Assembly: GCA_015179125.1 (NCBI GenBank)
Contig: WHVA01000072.1
Coordinates: 124,001-188,000, forward strand
DNA length: 64,000 bases
Origin: Gautieria morchelliformis
Lineage: Eukaryota > Basidiomycota > Agaricomycetes > Gomphales > Gomphaceae
Direction: 5' to 3'
This document shows, piece after piece, positions 11,209 through 22,465 of the stretch; the first letter of the stretch is position 1; each line of letters starts with the position of its first letter. The translations under genes were made by a program, and so were the position numbers. Under the pieces are notes generated by a model. The model searched no databases. It had not been told where the DNA came from and was given only the letters and a program-made list of their open reading frames with translations.

Positions 11209-11241
11209 CCCTCCCCCTCTATAGACAACTATAGGGGTCAA

Positions 11242-13193
11242 CTACTACTCATAGAGGTCATCCATGAGGGAGTCCTCTGGAGTGGCCGATACGATGACGT
11301 CGTCGTCGTACGGGGCCGGTGGAGCGTGTGACTCCTCCGGGGGCACCTCCGCGTCATCAGTGGTGATTGGGTGAGGCTGGTCGGCCTCACCACTAGCGGC
11401 GGTATCCGCTTGGGTGATGAGGCCAGCGTCCTCGTGGAGCATGGCCTCAACAGCTGGGTCCTCAGTCTGAGGAGGGGGCCGGAAGCGCGCCAGCTCTTGG
11501 TTGAGCTGAGCGTGAGTGAGGGGTCGCGGCACCGCGGCCCTCACATGGCTGGTCTCAATGACCTTTTGTTGGCCCTCGCGATGGCGGCACTGAATGCCGT
11601 GCCGGTGATGCTGCGTTGAACATAATGTTCAATGCGTGCGACTCGCTCGCGAGTGACCCCCGCGTAGCGGGCCAACCATCTTGTGATCTCGGCGAGGGGG
11701 ATGTCGGGGCCGGCTCAGCACTCCACAGGGAATGGGCCCGTGATTGATAGCCGCAGGGTGGTGCTCTGAGGCGTCAGCACTTCCCTAGCGTCGACGAGGT
11801 TCGACCATTGGTCTGTCGAGCCGAATAGGTCGAGTAGCCTCGCCCTGAGTGGTGATGCGACCCCTTTGACCTGGGGCGCAAGGGCCTTCAACCACATCCA
11901 GATGTCCATGTCGTCTAGGTTGAAGGTGCCATCCGCGTTGTCATGGATGGCGGATGGGATTCCTTCAGGGTTGTGTATCCAACCCTTCAGGATGGCCGCG
12001 ATAGCGTGCGGGGTGCCGAGCACGTTGTTCGCGCTCGATGCGTTTGAATACGCTGATCATCTCGCGTGTACGCGCAAGCTGCGGCGTTTCTTTTGCCCGT
12101 GCTATGAGTTCGACGAAGCGTGGGTCGTCGAGCGGGCAGACGTCATACCATTGAGTACGACGCTGTTGGGCCTTTCCTACAGGCCATGGTAGGAGGCCCG
12201 TCTCGGAGATCGGTGGATCTCCGAGTGGGATGAGCATCCCCTCCCCCGGGTAGGGAGGGTGAACTGTCCCCACCGGTGGAGGCAGGGCCATGCCAGGCCC
12301 GATGTACTGGGCCTCAATCTGTGCTACCCGCCGCTGAAGGGCGGGGTCATTGACAGTGTGCGACGATGACGCCGCTAGGTAAGCGCTAATTGCGCTTTCC
12401 CTCGCAATGGCCAGCCCATTGACGGTGTTGGGGGAAGCCGTGCAATTTCTTGCACTTTTTCTTTGGCTGCTCTGCCAGCCGCTGTGCCCTTTCCGGGTCG
12501 TACATCTTCCAGACGGACGAGTCTGACTCCCATCCATCTGGGACGCCGTACGCAGAGTCAGAAGGCGCGCTATGCCCTTCCGTCGTTGTCGTTGTCGGGG
12601 TCGGTGCCGACAATCGGGACACTAGTCCCGATGTTGCGCGCGCCGGCAGAGGCACCGTCGTGTGAAGTGATGATGGCCCGGCCACTGGGTCTGTGGCCGG
12701 GTCATGTCGTGGCCTTTTTGAGGCAACGTGGGCCAGGGTAACCTGGAGCTGGGCTGCACTCAGCTGTTGCTCCAGTTCCTTGATCCTGGCGCGCTCAGTT
12801 GCGAGCGCGCCGTTGCGGTCTTCGACCGCACGTTCCAACTCCTTGACCTCCTTTTTAAGGTTGTGGATGTCCCGGAGGGACTCTTCTCGCGCGTCACGTG
12901 CTATGCCCCTTGGGAGCCATCCCCAGGCTGCATCGACGGCGTCGCCGATGTCTTCGTCCCGCAATTTGACCTTGCAGGTGCCTGTCGCGGCCCTTAGGTG
13001 CGGGGCGTAGTCTGCGCACGTTGCGCAATCGTCCAGGTGGACGATGGCAGAGGGCGTCCCCCCATCCCACGATCATCCAGTGCTCCTGGTCTATTGGAGC
13101 ACGAAGAATGTCTGCGGCCCCCTGTCTTGGGGCCGTTGCTCGCATTGTGGACGTTGATGGATCAACGTCCATCCCATCTTTAGGGGGCATCAT
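11242..13193 (-). pseudogene. Accessory ORF copy D, in sense orientation between chromodomain and 3' LTR
   Basis: This is the best-preserved copy, about 640 codons with a few frame breaks. It starts MMPPKDGMDVDPSTSTMR at 13193. In order it shows EHWMIVGW, the motif DDCATCADYAPHL, DIGDAVDAAWGWLP, a heptad coiled coil (LKKEVKELERAVEDRNGALA), a Pro/Ser/Thr linker, PKKKCKKLHG (basic, nuclear-signal-like), PPYPGEGMLIPLGDPPISE, DDMDIWMWLKALAP, LLDLFGSTDQWSNLVDA, and a C-terminus ending DSLMDDLYE. Because gag (15056-16489) and integrase-chromodomain are separately identifiable upstream on the same strand, this is an additional ORF in the env-like position. No signal peptide or transmembrane stretch is visible, so it is not an obvious envelope protein. 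Function unknown. Confidence 0.75.
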
Positions 13194-13312
13194 CTTCGTG
13201 GGGATGATGGTGGTTAGCTTCCAAGAAGCGATGCGCCCTCGGAAAGATCCGAGGTGAAAATTTAACCGCGCCGTGGCCGGCGCGTCACGTGGTCTGCACG
13301 TGACAGACGCAT

Positions 13313-14690
13313 CTAGCGGCGTCTAGGGAGGTCGCATGGCTTGCCCACCCCCAGAAGCTCTAGATAGCTGTCTAGGGCTTCAAGGTCCTTGCAGGACGAC
13401 ATGGGTTCCCATGTCACGTCGCCTAGGGTCCAACGGACCTGGAACTCCAGGTCCGTCGAGTTTATCCATTGATGTGTGATAATCTCGTCGACGAGCCACT
13501 CCTCGTCGTCATTCGCTCCGAAGTCATAAAATGACTTGGCCTCACGACGAGGGAACAAGTCGTCGTTGTTAGCCTCGTATCACCATACGAGGCTTGAATG
13601 GAAGACCGGTGAAATGCGACGGCTTTTCAGCTCGTCGGGAAGATCAAGGGTCACCGTCAAGGCGTCGTTGTGAGCCTCGATGACGCGGTATGGTCTGATG
13701 TACCGTGGGACTAGTTTTCTGGCTCTTCCTTTCGGGAGAGTTAGGTTTTGTGTTGAGAGGTAGACGTGGTCGTTGGCCGTGTACCTGTCGCTCGCCATAC
13801 GTTTCTTATTTGCATGAAACGTTTGCGTCACTCGATGCTCTATGATTGCATTGTGTGCCGCCATCAGGTTCCATTTTGCCTGATGTGCGAACCGGGCTAC
13901 CCCCTTGAACGGGGTGTCCACGGCTATGGGGAGGTCTATCCGCGGCATATAGCCGTGGTTCAGCTCAAAAGGTGCGAACCCCGTGGTCGTGCTGAAGTTG
14001 CTGTTGAGGGTGACCTCAACCATTGGGCATTTCAATTCCCAATCCTTCTGATCGTCTCTGACGACCGCGCGCAATATCTGGCTGATCGAGTGGTTTGCCC
14101 GCTCAGTGGCTCCATCCGTTTGGGGATGGAAGGCAGTTGACATGAGGAGCTTAGTCCCCATGAGTGGCTGTAGTTCACGCCAGAAGATCGACGTGAACTT
14201 CGAGTCTCTGTCTGAGACGATGGAGTCAGGAACTCCGTGGAGTCAAAGGATCTCCTTCAGAAACAGCCAGGCTACTCCCTTGGCTGACACGCTCGTTGTT
14301 GTTGGCACGAGGTGTACGAGCGACGTTAGTCGGTCGATGACTACCATCAGGTAGTCACAGTCGTTGGATTTGGGCAGGGGCCCCATGAAGTCGATGCCAA
14401 TCGACTGCCACGGCCTATCTGGAATGGGTAGGCTGTGTAGTAGGCCTTTGGGCCGTTGTGGCCCAGTTTTCATCATCTGACACCTCGCGCACAATGAGTA
14501 GAATGCTTCTATGTCTGGGCTCATGCCCGGCCACCAATATGCTCTTCGAACGTAGTTCGAAGTCTTCAGATGGCCCTAGTGGCCGACTATCTGATGTGCC
14601 CGATTGATGATAATTTCGATCAGCTTCCTTCCCCCTTGAAGAACAGAGCGGGGGACAGCAATGACATCTCTTTTGAGCTGATTCTTAGTC
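13313..14690 (-). pseudogene. Element D integrase and chromodomain
   Basis: On the minus strand the integrase zinc-finger region (NRAHQIVGH, a TAG at 14576-14578, GHLKTSNYV, then LCARCQMMKTGPQ) is followed by the catalytic core (SIGIDFMGPLP; STAFHPQTDGATERANHS) and the C-terminal DNA-binding region (RYIRPYRVIEAHND, FHSSLVW). A chromodomain follows at 13313-13558 with WLVDEIITHQW, FQVRWTLGDVTWEPMSS and DLEALDSYLE. This is the layout of Ty3/gypsy chromoviruses. Several frame breaks and the TAG make it non-functional. Confidence 0.85.
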
Positions 14691-14701
14691 GACAGTTCCT
14701 C

Positions 14702-15028
14702 TCAGAAGTGTTCGGGGCATTTCGGTAGTCGATACCGCATGTGCTTGTTGGGATCAATGAGGTTGATCTCATGGTTGATCTCCCGTAGTGGCGGGAGTTC
14801 TAATGGAATTCCACTGACTAAGTCAGTGATTCGTTCCATCCATTCCTCGCGGAGGCGAGGAAGGTCATCATCTGTGAGGATGATGGTGGTGGTTGGCTTA
14901 GAAGCCATTAGGCGCTGTTGGCGTCTATTAGGTCCCACGGCGCGTGGGCCCGCTTTCCTCTTTCCCATCGCTTTCACCGTTAGGTGAGAGCGCCTCTCCC
15001 TACGGCTGTAGGGTGAGTTTGAGGACAA
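14702..15028 (-). pseudogene. Element D: leader of reverse transcriptase, RT and RNase H deleted
   Basis: The minus-strand frame ends with INHEINLIDPNKHMRYRLPK and CPEHF, the usual linker just before the RT fingers. It is followed by TGA (14702-14704), EEL and then directly by integrase sequence (NQLKRDVIAVPRS). The RT and RNase H domains (about 450 residues in related elements) are therefore missing by one internal deletion near 14685-14695. The TGA stands where related proteins usually have Arg. Confidence 0.75.
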
Positions 15029-15055
15029 GTCGTCCCGCGACTCGTCCTCCTGGCT

Positions 15056-16489
15056 TCAATGAGCCAGGTTAGGCTTCGGTGCCCGGGTGATCCTGCTCAC
15101 CCATGGCCCTTTGTCCTCGTCGTTGAATGAGACCTCGCCCGTGGGGATCACTTTGTTCCCCTTGCGGATCGTCCCTGGGCTCGAGAAGTCCAGGGTTATG
15201 CCGAATCTCCTTAGGAACGGTGTCCCTAAGATCACGTCGTAATATTCGATGTTCGCTACGTCGAAATATTCGTCATATGTCTCAGGACCAAACTTGATGG
15301 TCGTGTTCGTTCCATAGTTGATTGTGGAATGGCTGCCTATGCAGGCTAGCTGCAGCGCGATTGGTTGCTCCAGGGAGAATGTCTTCAACCCTGTAGCTCG
15401 CGTGAATTCGGGGGATAGCAGTACCCCTTCGCTGCCGCTATCTAGCAGGCAGTGGGCTTTTATGCCGTTTATCTCCCAGTACCCTGATAGGGTACGGTTC
15501 TCACTGCGCGGGCGCATTGGGCGCGTCCTCTGTTTGCTTCGGTGGTGATACACCAGCTCGGCCGCCTTGTCTGGCGTGACCGACGTGCGTGCCGCCATGA
15601 CCTTCGTGGCGGTTTCGTCCTCCAGCGCGAATCTGATTGCGCTGGACCTGTAGGTGGTGTCTTCCACCTCTTCGTCCCATTCATAGTATTGGGACGGCTC
15701 TGGGTCCCACTCTTCAGTGGGCGCATCTCCGTTGTCCGGAGTGTCGTTGGGTTGGGGATCACCCTCCCCCTCTTCATCAATTTGATGGAGAGAGTTTTGA
15801 CCGAGATCCGTCTCTGGATCTTCGGTTTCCTCTTTGTGCCTCGCGGCCGCTGTCCTGATACCGGACTTAAGCCGGGGGCATTCTGCCCTCTTGTGGCCAG
15901 GTTGGCCGCATTCGAAGCACGTGGTGCTGGGCCGATCGTTAGGTCGGCCTGACGCTTTCGCCGGTGGGGCGGGTCGTGGGGACGACCCTGATGCTTGAGG
16001 CTGTTTAGCTTCAGGTGGGCGTCCAGCTTGTGCTGGGCGTGGGGGCGGTGGTCGTTGTGCCGCTCCACTTCTCGAAAACAGGCTGGGCCTGGTCAGGCCT
16101 GTTTGTGTCAACGGCTTGCTCCCTGTGAGCCAGGCAGCGCTTGCCGTTGCTGCTGCGCTTTCTGCGCGGCGCATCCCCATGTTGTATCGGATCATCCGGG
16201 CCGTCTCGAAGAGTTGCACTATTGAGCTGCTCTCGGCATTATAGCCCTTTTTGAGGACCTCGTTGCGCAGCGCTGATACGAACCATCTCCGGAACGTGTA
16301 CTCGTCTGGCGGTTGTATCATACGTGCCACGTATTTTGTGAGCTCGTTCAGCATCTCCTGAATGGTTTTCATGCCCTGCATGACCACGTCGAATTTATTC
16401 GATGCGTGATGGTACGTCAGTGTGTGCAGGAACCTTTTTTGAAGGCCTTGCATCACGGTTTCTAGCGTCCAGTTGCGGACCTGGCGATC
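15056..16489 (-). pseudogene. Element D gag and aspartic protease (N-terminus truncated)
   Basis: One long minus-strand frame starts inside gag (VRNWTLETVMQGLQKRF, then RWFVSALRNEVLKKG). It contains a CCHC zinc knuckle CFECGQPGHKRAEC near 15890-15930 and an acidic linker. A retropepsin-like aspartic protease follows, with ING, HCLLDSGSEGVLL and the ILGTPFL motif. It ends with RITRAPKPNLAH at 15056. The N-terminus is cut by the Gypsy-B LTR at 16490, so its 5' LTR and primer site are lost. This is a Ty3/gypsy gag-protease of a lineage different from Gypsy-B. Confidence 0.85.
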
Positions 16490-17161
16490 TGTTACAACCG
16501 TTCATTTCCGACTTCCGACCCTCAGTTCCGCCATACATTCCGCCTCTCCAATAGTTCCGCCACAACGTTCCGCCCCTCCGACATTTCCGACATTTCGCCC
16601 CTTGTACATTTCCCTTGTTCTTTCGACTCTATTACTCGGACCCACCGGACCCACCTCGCCATCCATCAAAACCATATATCCGGTCACCCTTGTAGTTCGT
16701 TGTCAGATATGTTCTTCCGACCCCTTGTTCTTTGCCATTGTTCTACCTTACCCTGAACCCCCCTTATAGTCCCATTGTTCCCAATTAGTTAGTTCCCACA
16801 CATTGTACTCGACTTCCGCTTCCTCCGGAATTTGCTTAGTACAACACCATTACTTGTTGCTCTGCGCTTTGTATAAAACCCCCCTCATGTATGTCTGTTA
16901 TTCTGCAATCAGATAATCACCTTCGATACTTGATTTCCTTCGCTCCATCTCCTGTTCTTAGCACAGCGAGTCTAGCAAGATCTCAGTCTCTCGGTCTTCC
17001 GCTTTCCGACTCAAGTTCCGACCAAACCTCTGGTCCAGTACTTTCCGACTTCCGGCTCATTTCCGAAATACCTAGGACGATAGTTCATTGGGGGCGCAAC
17101 CTATAAGTTGAAGCCGCTGTCCTTTCCAGTTCCGACTTAGTGGAAATCTCGATACGTAACA
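16490..17161 (+). repeat. Gypsy-B 5' LTR
   Basis: It starts TGTTACAACC and ends ATACGTAACA (672 bp). It shares all blocks with the 3' LTR by eye. The Gypsy-B internal leader (gtattatctgattcccaccc) follows immediately; no match to a common tRNA 3' end was recognised there. Confidence 0.9.
16872..16878 (+). promoter_or_regulatory. TATA-like element in the Gypsy-B LTR
   Basis: The heptamer TATAAAA occurs in the context gctttgtataaaacccc and is kept at the same place in the 3' LTR (near 24174) and in the solo LTR (near 5913). It is the likely core promoter of the element, inferred from position and conservation. Confidence 0.5.
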
Positions 17162-17194
17162 GTATTATCTGATTCCCACCCGATAACTATCACT

Positions 17195-18638
17195 ATGCCT
17201 CCTCGTACCACAGCTACTTCAGCTCGAGCAGGAGCTGTCGAAGCTCTCTCTTATTTTGGCAATCTTAGATCCGCAGCACCAAGGCACGCGGAACCCTCCA
17301 ACAGCTCTCGTGCCGACGATGAGCTTTCCGATGCTTTTCCGCAACGTTTCGAAGAAGTTCCCGACGCTAATCCCGACGACAATCCCGACTACGACGGGAA
17401 TTCGACGAGTAGCAGCGGCGAACAAACAGCAGCGTCATACCGACGCCCAGCTCCACCACCACCACCTCCACCAGGACCACCTCCAGGCGGCCCTCCAGGC
17501 GGCCCTCATGGCGGCCCACCCGGCGGTCCCCCAGGCGGTCCTCCCGGCGGTCCTCCACCTCCAATTCCACCTCAGATTCCCGCCAACCCAGTTCCGCCCG
17601 CGCCAGTTCCGGATCTTGCACAAGCCATCGCCATGCTAGCCGGACAACTCCAGCGCCCGGCCCAAGCACCACCACGCCCCAAGACAAAGGTCCGCGAACC
17701 AGATCAGTTCGACGGTTCCGACCCCAAGAAGCTCCAGCCATTTCTGGTTCAGCTTCAACTCAATTTCCGTGATCGTCCCGACGCCTTTCCCGACGACGAA
17801 CGAAAGGTCAATTATGCCCTTTCCTATCTCCGAGGCACGGCGCTCGACTATTTCGAACCCGCCCTCATGGATCCGTTCGCTCTCGTCGACTGGGCCGACG
17901 ATTACCCCAATTTCATTTCCGAACTCCGCAGCAACTTCGGACCATTTGATATGGAAGCCGATGCGGAGAACGAACTCGATAAGCTTCGCATGAAAGACAC
18001 TCATAAGATAGCTAAATATATCGTCACGTTTCAGCAGCTCGCTCCTCGAGTCCAATGGGGAGAAGCCGCACTCCGACGCCAGTTTTACATGGGCTTGCCA
18101 TCCCGGATCAAGGATGAAATTGCCCGCGTCGGAAAACCCGCCACCCTTACCGACCTCCGCAACCTCGCCCAATCCATCGATTCGCGCTACTGGGAAAGAC
18201 ACTCCGAGATTGCTCGTGAAACATCCACCCAGAGCAAGAACGACAAGTCTTCCGACAAGAAGTCTGATAAAGACAAGAAGAAGACCAATTCCGGAAACAC
18301 CAACTCCGGAAGCAACAACAACAACAACAGTTATGGATCCAACTCCGGCAACCGGAACAACAACAACACCCCTCGGAACAACTAGGCCTCTGGTTCTAAC
18401 ACCAACGCCCGGAAGAGTACCCCGGATCTTTCCGACAAACTTGGGAAAGACGGGAAAACTAACCCCTGTAGAACGCCAGCGTCGCATGGACAACAACCTT
18501 TGCCTCTTCTGCGGCAAAGGAGGTCACGTCGCTCGCGACTGCACTCGCGCTTCCGCCTCCGCTGCTAAGGCCAAAGGCCGCGCAGCAAAGACGGAAGAGA
18601 AGTCCGAAGCGGTTCCCGCTGCGGATTCAAAAAAATAG
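17195..18638 (+). pseudogene. Gypsy-B gag with zinc knuckle (frameshifted)
   Basis: It starts MPPRTTATSARAGAVEALSY at 17195, 34 bp after the LTR. It contains a long Pro/Gly-rich stretch around 17450-17580, a retrotransposon gag core (REPDQFDGSDPKKLQPFLVQ, then RGTALDYFEPAL) and an Asn/Ser/Lys-rich tail ending at a stop at 18385. In the next frame the protein continues (PVERQRRMDN) to the CCHC knuckle CLFCGKGGHVARDC and stops at 18638. A single one-base shift near 18350-18385 explains the break; a programmed shift is possible but not supported by an obvious slippery site. Confidence 0.85.
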
Positions 18639-18674
18639 TCAGCAGTCCTCCAGCCTCCGCACGAGCTGAGGGCT

Positions 18675-19187
18675 GTGTTGACCCCATTCGTGCGACAAAC
18701 GAGGTTAAACTCAACGCATCCGCTCTTTCGTCCCCGACTCTCTCTCTGTTCCGCTCACTTCCGACACCATTTCCGCACCCCCGTTTACAGCATGGTCGAC
18801 TCCGGTTCGACTCATTGTTTCCTCGATTCCGACTTTGTTTTGAAACATAAACTTCCGACCCGCAACATTCCGACTATTCCGCTCCGCCTTTTCGACGGGT
18901 CTTCCAACACGGGAATTTCCCAAGTTGTGGATCTGTCTATCCGTTTCGCTACTGGGGACAACCATGAAGTTACGTTTTACGTTACTCCGCTAGATGCTAG
19001 CTGTTCCGTTGTACTAGGACACAATTGGCTCACCCGATATAATCCGTCGATTAACTGGGCATTGGGTCAAATACAGTTCCGTACCCCGGATCAACTTCCG
19101 TCTATTCCGACGTCTTCTGCAAAGATGGCTCAGGCCTCTTCGCAACTCCGCTCGTGGATTCAGTTCCGCACTCCGGTCCCGCTTTAG
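18675..19187 (+). pseudogene. Gypsy-B aspartic protease region
   Basis: The frame contains the retropepsin-like motif YSMVDSGSTHCFLDSDF, followed by VVLGHNWLTRYNPSINW, the usual second half of Ty3/gypsy proteases. It has no separate start signal and is part of a pol polyprotein broken by frameshifts. Coding sense continues into the linker at 19154-19435. Confidence 0.8.
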
Positions 19188-20653
19188 CACCTCCGCCCCT
19201 CGAAGCCCCTCGAATTGCGCTCGTTTCCGCCACCGCTTTCCGCGTATTGCAACGGCAAGATGATACGACCGTTTTCCAGCTTCACCTCTCCGATTCGGCT
19301 TCAGTCAAGGCTCGTTCCGCCTCGACTTCCGCTCCGGTCGACATGAGCTCAGTTCCGGAAGAATATCGGACTTCCCGGACGTGTTCAATAAGGCCAAAGC
19401 CGACAAACCTGCTGAACATCGACCTTACGACTTGAAGATAGATTGGAAGAAGGAGCATCTCCGCCCCTTGGACCGATCTACTCTCTTTCGCAAAGTGAAC
19501 TCCTAACTCTCCGAGAGTTCGTCGATGAACATCTCAACATGGGCTTTATCCGCCCTTCGCTGTCTCCGCACGGCGCTCCGGTCCTCTTCGTCAAGAAGAA
19601 GGATGGATCTCTCCGCCTCTGCGTCGATTTCCGCGGACTCAATGCCCTCACTAAAAAGGACAAATATCCGCTTCCGCGCATTTCCGATTACTCGACACTC
19701 CCCGCAGGGCGAAGATCTACACCAAAATTGACCTACGGCACGCTTATCACCTTGTCCGCATCCGGGAAGGTGACGAGTGGAAAACCACCTTCCGCACCCG
19801 CTACGGCGCTTTGAGTGGGTTGTCATGCCTTTTGGTCTAACCAATGCTCCCGCCGCTTTTCAGCGATTCATGAACGACGTATTTTCCGACCTCCTCGACG
19901 TATGCGTTCTAGTCTACATTGACGACATCCTCATCTATTCGACACACCGGAAAAACATCGGGAACATGTCCGCGAAGTACTCCGCCGTCTACGCAAACAC
20001 CATCTCTACGCAAAAGCAGAGAAATGCGAATGGCATCGCGACACGGTCGAATACCTCGGCTACATCCTCTCTCCAACAGGTCTTACCATGGCAGAGGACA
20101 AGGTCAAGGCAATTCAAGAATGGCCGGAACCCCGACGTGTTAAGGATGTGCAGTCTTTCCTTGGCTTCGCCAACTTTTACCGGCGTTTCATTTATAATTT
20201 TTCCGACATTACTGTTCCGCTCACGCGTCTCACCAGGAAGGGTGCCCCATGGAATTTCACACCGGAATGCCGTTCCGCATTTGAAGCTCTCAAATCGGCC
20301 TTCACCACGGCTCCATACTCGGTTTCTGGATTCCTGATGCCCAACTTGTACTCGAAACCGACGCTTCTGACTACGCGCTAGCCGCCATTCTTTCCATCAT
20401 TTCACCGACGACGGAGAAATTCATCCGATCGCCTTTCATTCCCGCACCTTTTCCGCCCCGGAACTCAACTACGACGTCCACGATAAGGAACTACTTGCGA
20501 TTTTCGAAGCCTTCAAAATCTGGAGACATTACCTCGAAGGTCCAACTTATCCATCGACGTTGTAACGGATCATAAGAACCTTGAGTATTTTGCAACCACT
20601 AAGATTTTGACTCGCCGTCAAGTCCGTTGGTCTGAATACTCTCACAGTTCAAC
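19154..20653 (+). pseudogene. Gypsy-B reverse transcriptase and RNase H (several frameshifts)
   Basis: Successive frames carry RT blocks in the right order: [20 protein letters not shown] and [14 protein letters not shown] (19443-19680), [20 protein letters not shown] and the catalytic [11 protein letters not shown] (near 19915), then [20 protein letters not shown] (20088-20200) and the thumb. RNase H follows with [15 protein letters not shown] near 20345-20390, in decayed form. At least four frame changes occur between 19680 and 20650, so no active enzyme can be made from this copy. Confidence 0.85.
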
Positions 20654-22330
20654 ATGGTGATCCGTTTCCGCCCCGGAAAGCTCGGAGCAAAACCCGACGC
20701 ACTCACTAGACGTTGGGACGTCTACCCAAAAGAGGGAAGTAGCGACTATGCCAGCGTTAATCCGCACAATTTCCGCCCAGTATTCTCCACTGAGCAACTG
20801 GCATCGTCCCTGCGTGCCACAGCATTACAGTTTCCACTACTCCGCGCCTCAATTATTATGGACACCGAGTCTCTCCGTTCCGACATCCGTTCCGCACTCC
20901 GTTCCGACCCCACCTCCGCAGCCCACCTCGATGACCGCACCAGTCCTGGATGGTCCCTCGATTCCGACGGATTTCTCCGGTACAAGTCCCGGATTTACGT
21001 TCCGGACACCAACGATCTACGACTTCGCGTACTCCAGCAAAGCCACGATCATCCGCTCTCAGGACACCAAGGCCAGAACAAGACCCTCGACATAATCCGA
21101 CGCACCTATACTTGGCCTCTCCTCCGCACGATGGTCCAAGACTACTGCAAGTCATGCACCACCTGTATGCGAGCCAAGCCTCAACGTCACAAACCTTACG
21201 GCCTCCTGAAGCAACTTCCGATCCCGGATCAACCCTGGAATTCGATATCCATGGATTTCATTGAGAAACTTCCTAAGTCATCCGGCTATGATACCATTCT
21301 AGTGATCGTTGACCGCCTTACAAAGCAGTCCATCTTTATTCCGACCTACGACACCATAACATCCGCCCAGCTCGCACAGCTCTTTGTGCTCCACGTCTTT
21401 TCCAAGCACGGAATACCTTCCCATGTCACTTCCGACCGTGGATCCGAATTCGTGTCATCCTTTTTCCGCACCCTCGGAAAGGCTCTCGACATGAAGCTCC
21501 ACTTCACTTCCGGTTATCATCCCGAAGGAGACGGACAAACGGAACGTACTAATCAGACCCTTGAGCAGTATCTCCGCGTCTATTGCAACTACCAACATAG
21601 CAATTGGTCCGACCTTCTTCCGCTCGCGGAATTTGCCTACAACAACGCGCCTTCCGCTACCACCGGAATTTCACCCTTCTATGCCAACAAGGGCTACCAC
21701 CCGAATCTCGCCATCCACCCTGAACGCGACCTCGCCTCTGCAAGAGCCCGAGATTTCGTTGTGGAACTTGACGACCTTCACCAGCACCTCCGAGAGAACA
21801 TTACCGCTGCCCAGAAGAGATACCAAACTTCCGCCGATCGGAAACGCCTTCCGCAACCGGCATTCGAGATAGGCGACAAAGTCTTTGTCAAAGCGGAAAA
21901 CTTCCGCACCACTCGCCCCTCGAAGAAGCTCTCTGAGAAATACCTCGGTCCTTACGAGATCATCGCTAAGGCCGGCAGTCGTTCTTTCACCCTCAGACTT
22001 CCTGACAATATGCGCGCAGTACATCCGGTATTCCACGTCTCTATGCTTGAGCCAGCAGTTCCGAATACAATTCCGAATTGAGAACAACCTCCACCTCCGC
22101 CAGTCGTCATCGACGGAGCACCGGAATATGAGATTTCGGAAATTCTCAACTCCAAGCTCGACAGAAGATACCGCTGCCAACTCCAGTACCTAGTCAAGTG
22201 GGCAGGCTATGAAAACACTGACGAAGAGACTTCGTGGATTTCCGCCACGGAACTTGACCACGCCTCTGACCTCGTCTCTGATTTCCACAAGTCATATCCT
22301 GACAAGCCTGGCCCCATTTCCGCGCCCTAG
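20654..22330 (+). pseudogene. Gypsy-B integrase and chromodomain, separated by one TGA
   Basis: A 475-residue open frame carries the H2C2 finger (HDHPLSGHQG ... CKSCTTCMRAK), the DDE core (ISMDFIEKLPKS; SDRGSEFVSSFF; GYHPEGDGQTERTNQ) and the GPY/F region (KYLGPYEIIAKAG; HPVFHVSMLEP). It stops at TGA 22079-22081. The same frame then continues with PPPVVIDGAPEYEISEIL and LVKWAGYENTDEETSWIS, a chromodomain, to a TAG at 22328-22330. The integrase part looks intact; the lone TGA could be a decay mutation. Confidence 0.9.
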
Positions 22331-22465
22331 TCATTTCCGACCTCATTTCCGACACCATTGCTTTCACAGTTCTCAGGACATTTATCAAAAAAAAAAAAAA
22401 ACGATTAATCTTCCGATATCCTATTTTCCGACACTTCAAGAAATTATCTACAGGTTTTTCGACAT
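22331..22465 (+). other. Gypsy-B interval between chromodomain and antisense ORF
   Basis: A short untranslated stretch with an A-run of about 15 at 22386-22400. It is the 3' side of both pol (plus) and the antisense ORF (minus), so it would act as a convergent terminator region. No further gene is visible. Confidence 0.5.

Noticed and set aside
8106..13193. Accessory ORF as an envelope gene
   Set aside because: Position fits, but no signal peptide, fusion peptide or transmembrane segment is visible in any copy.
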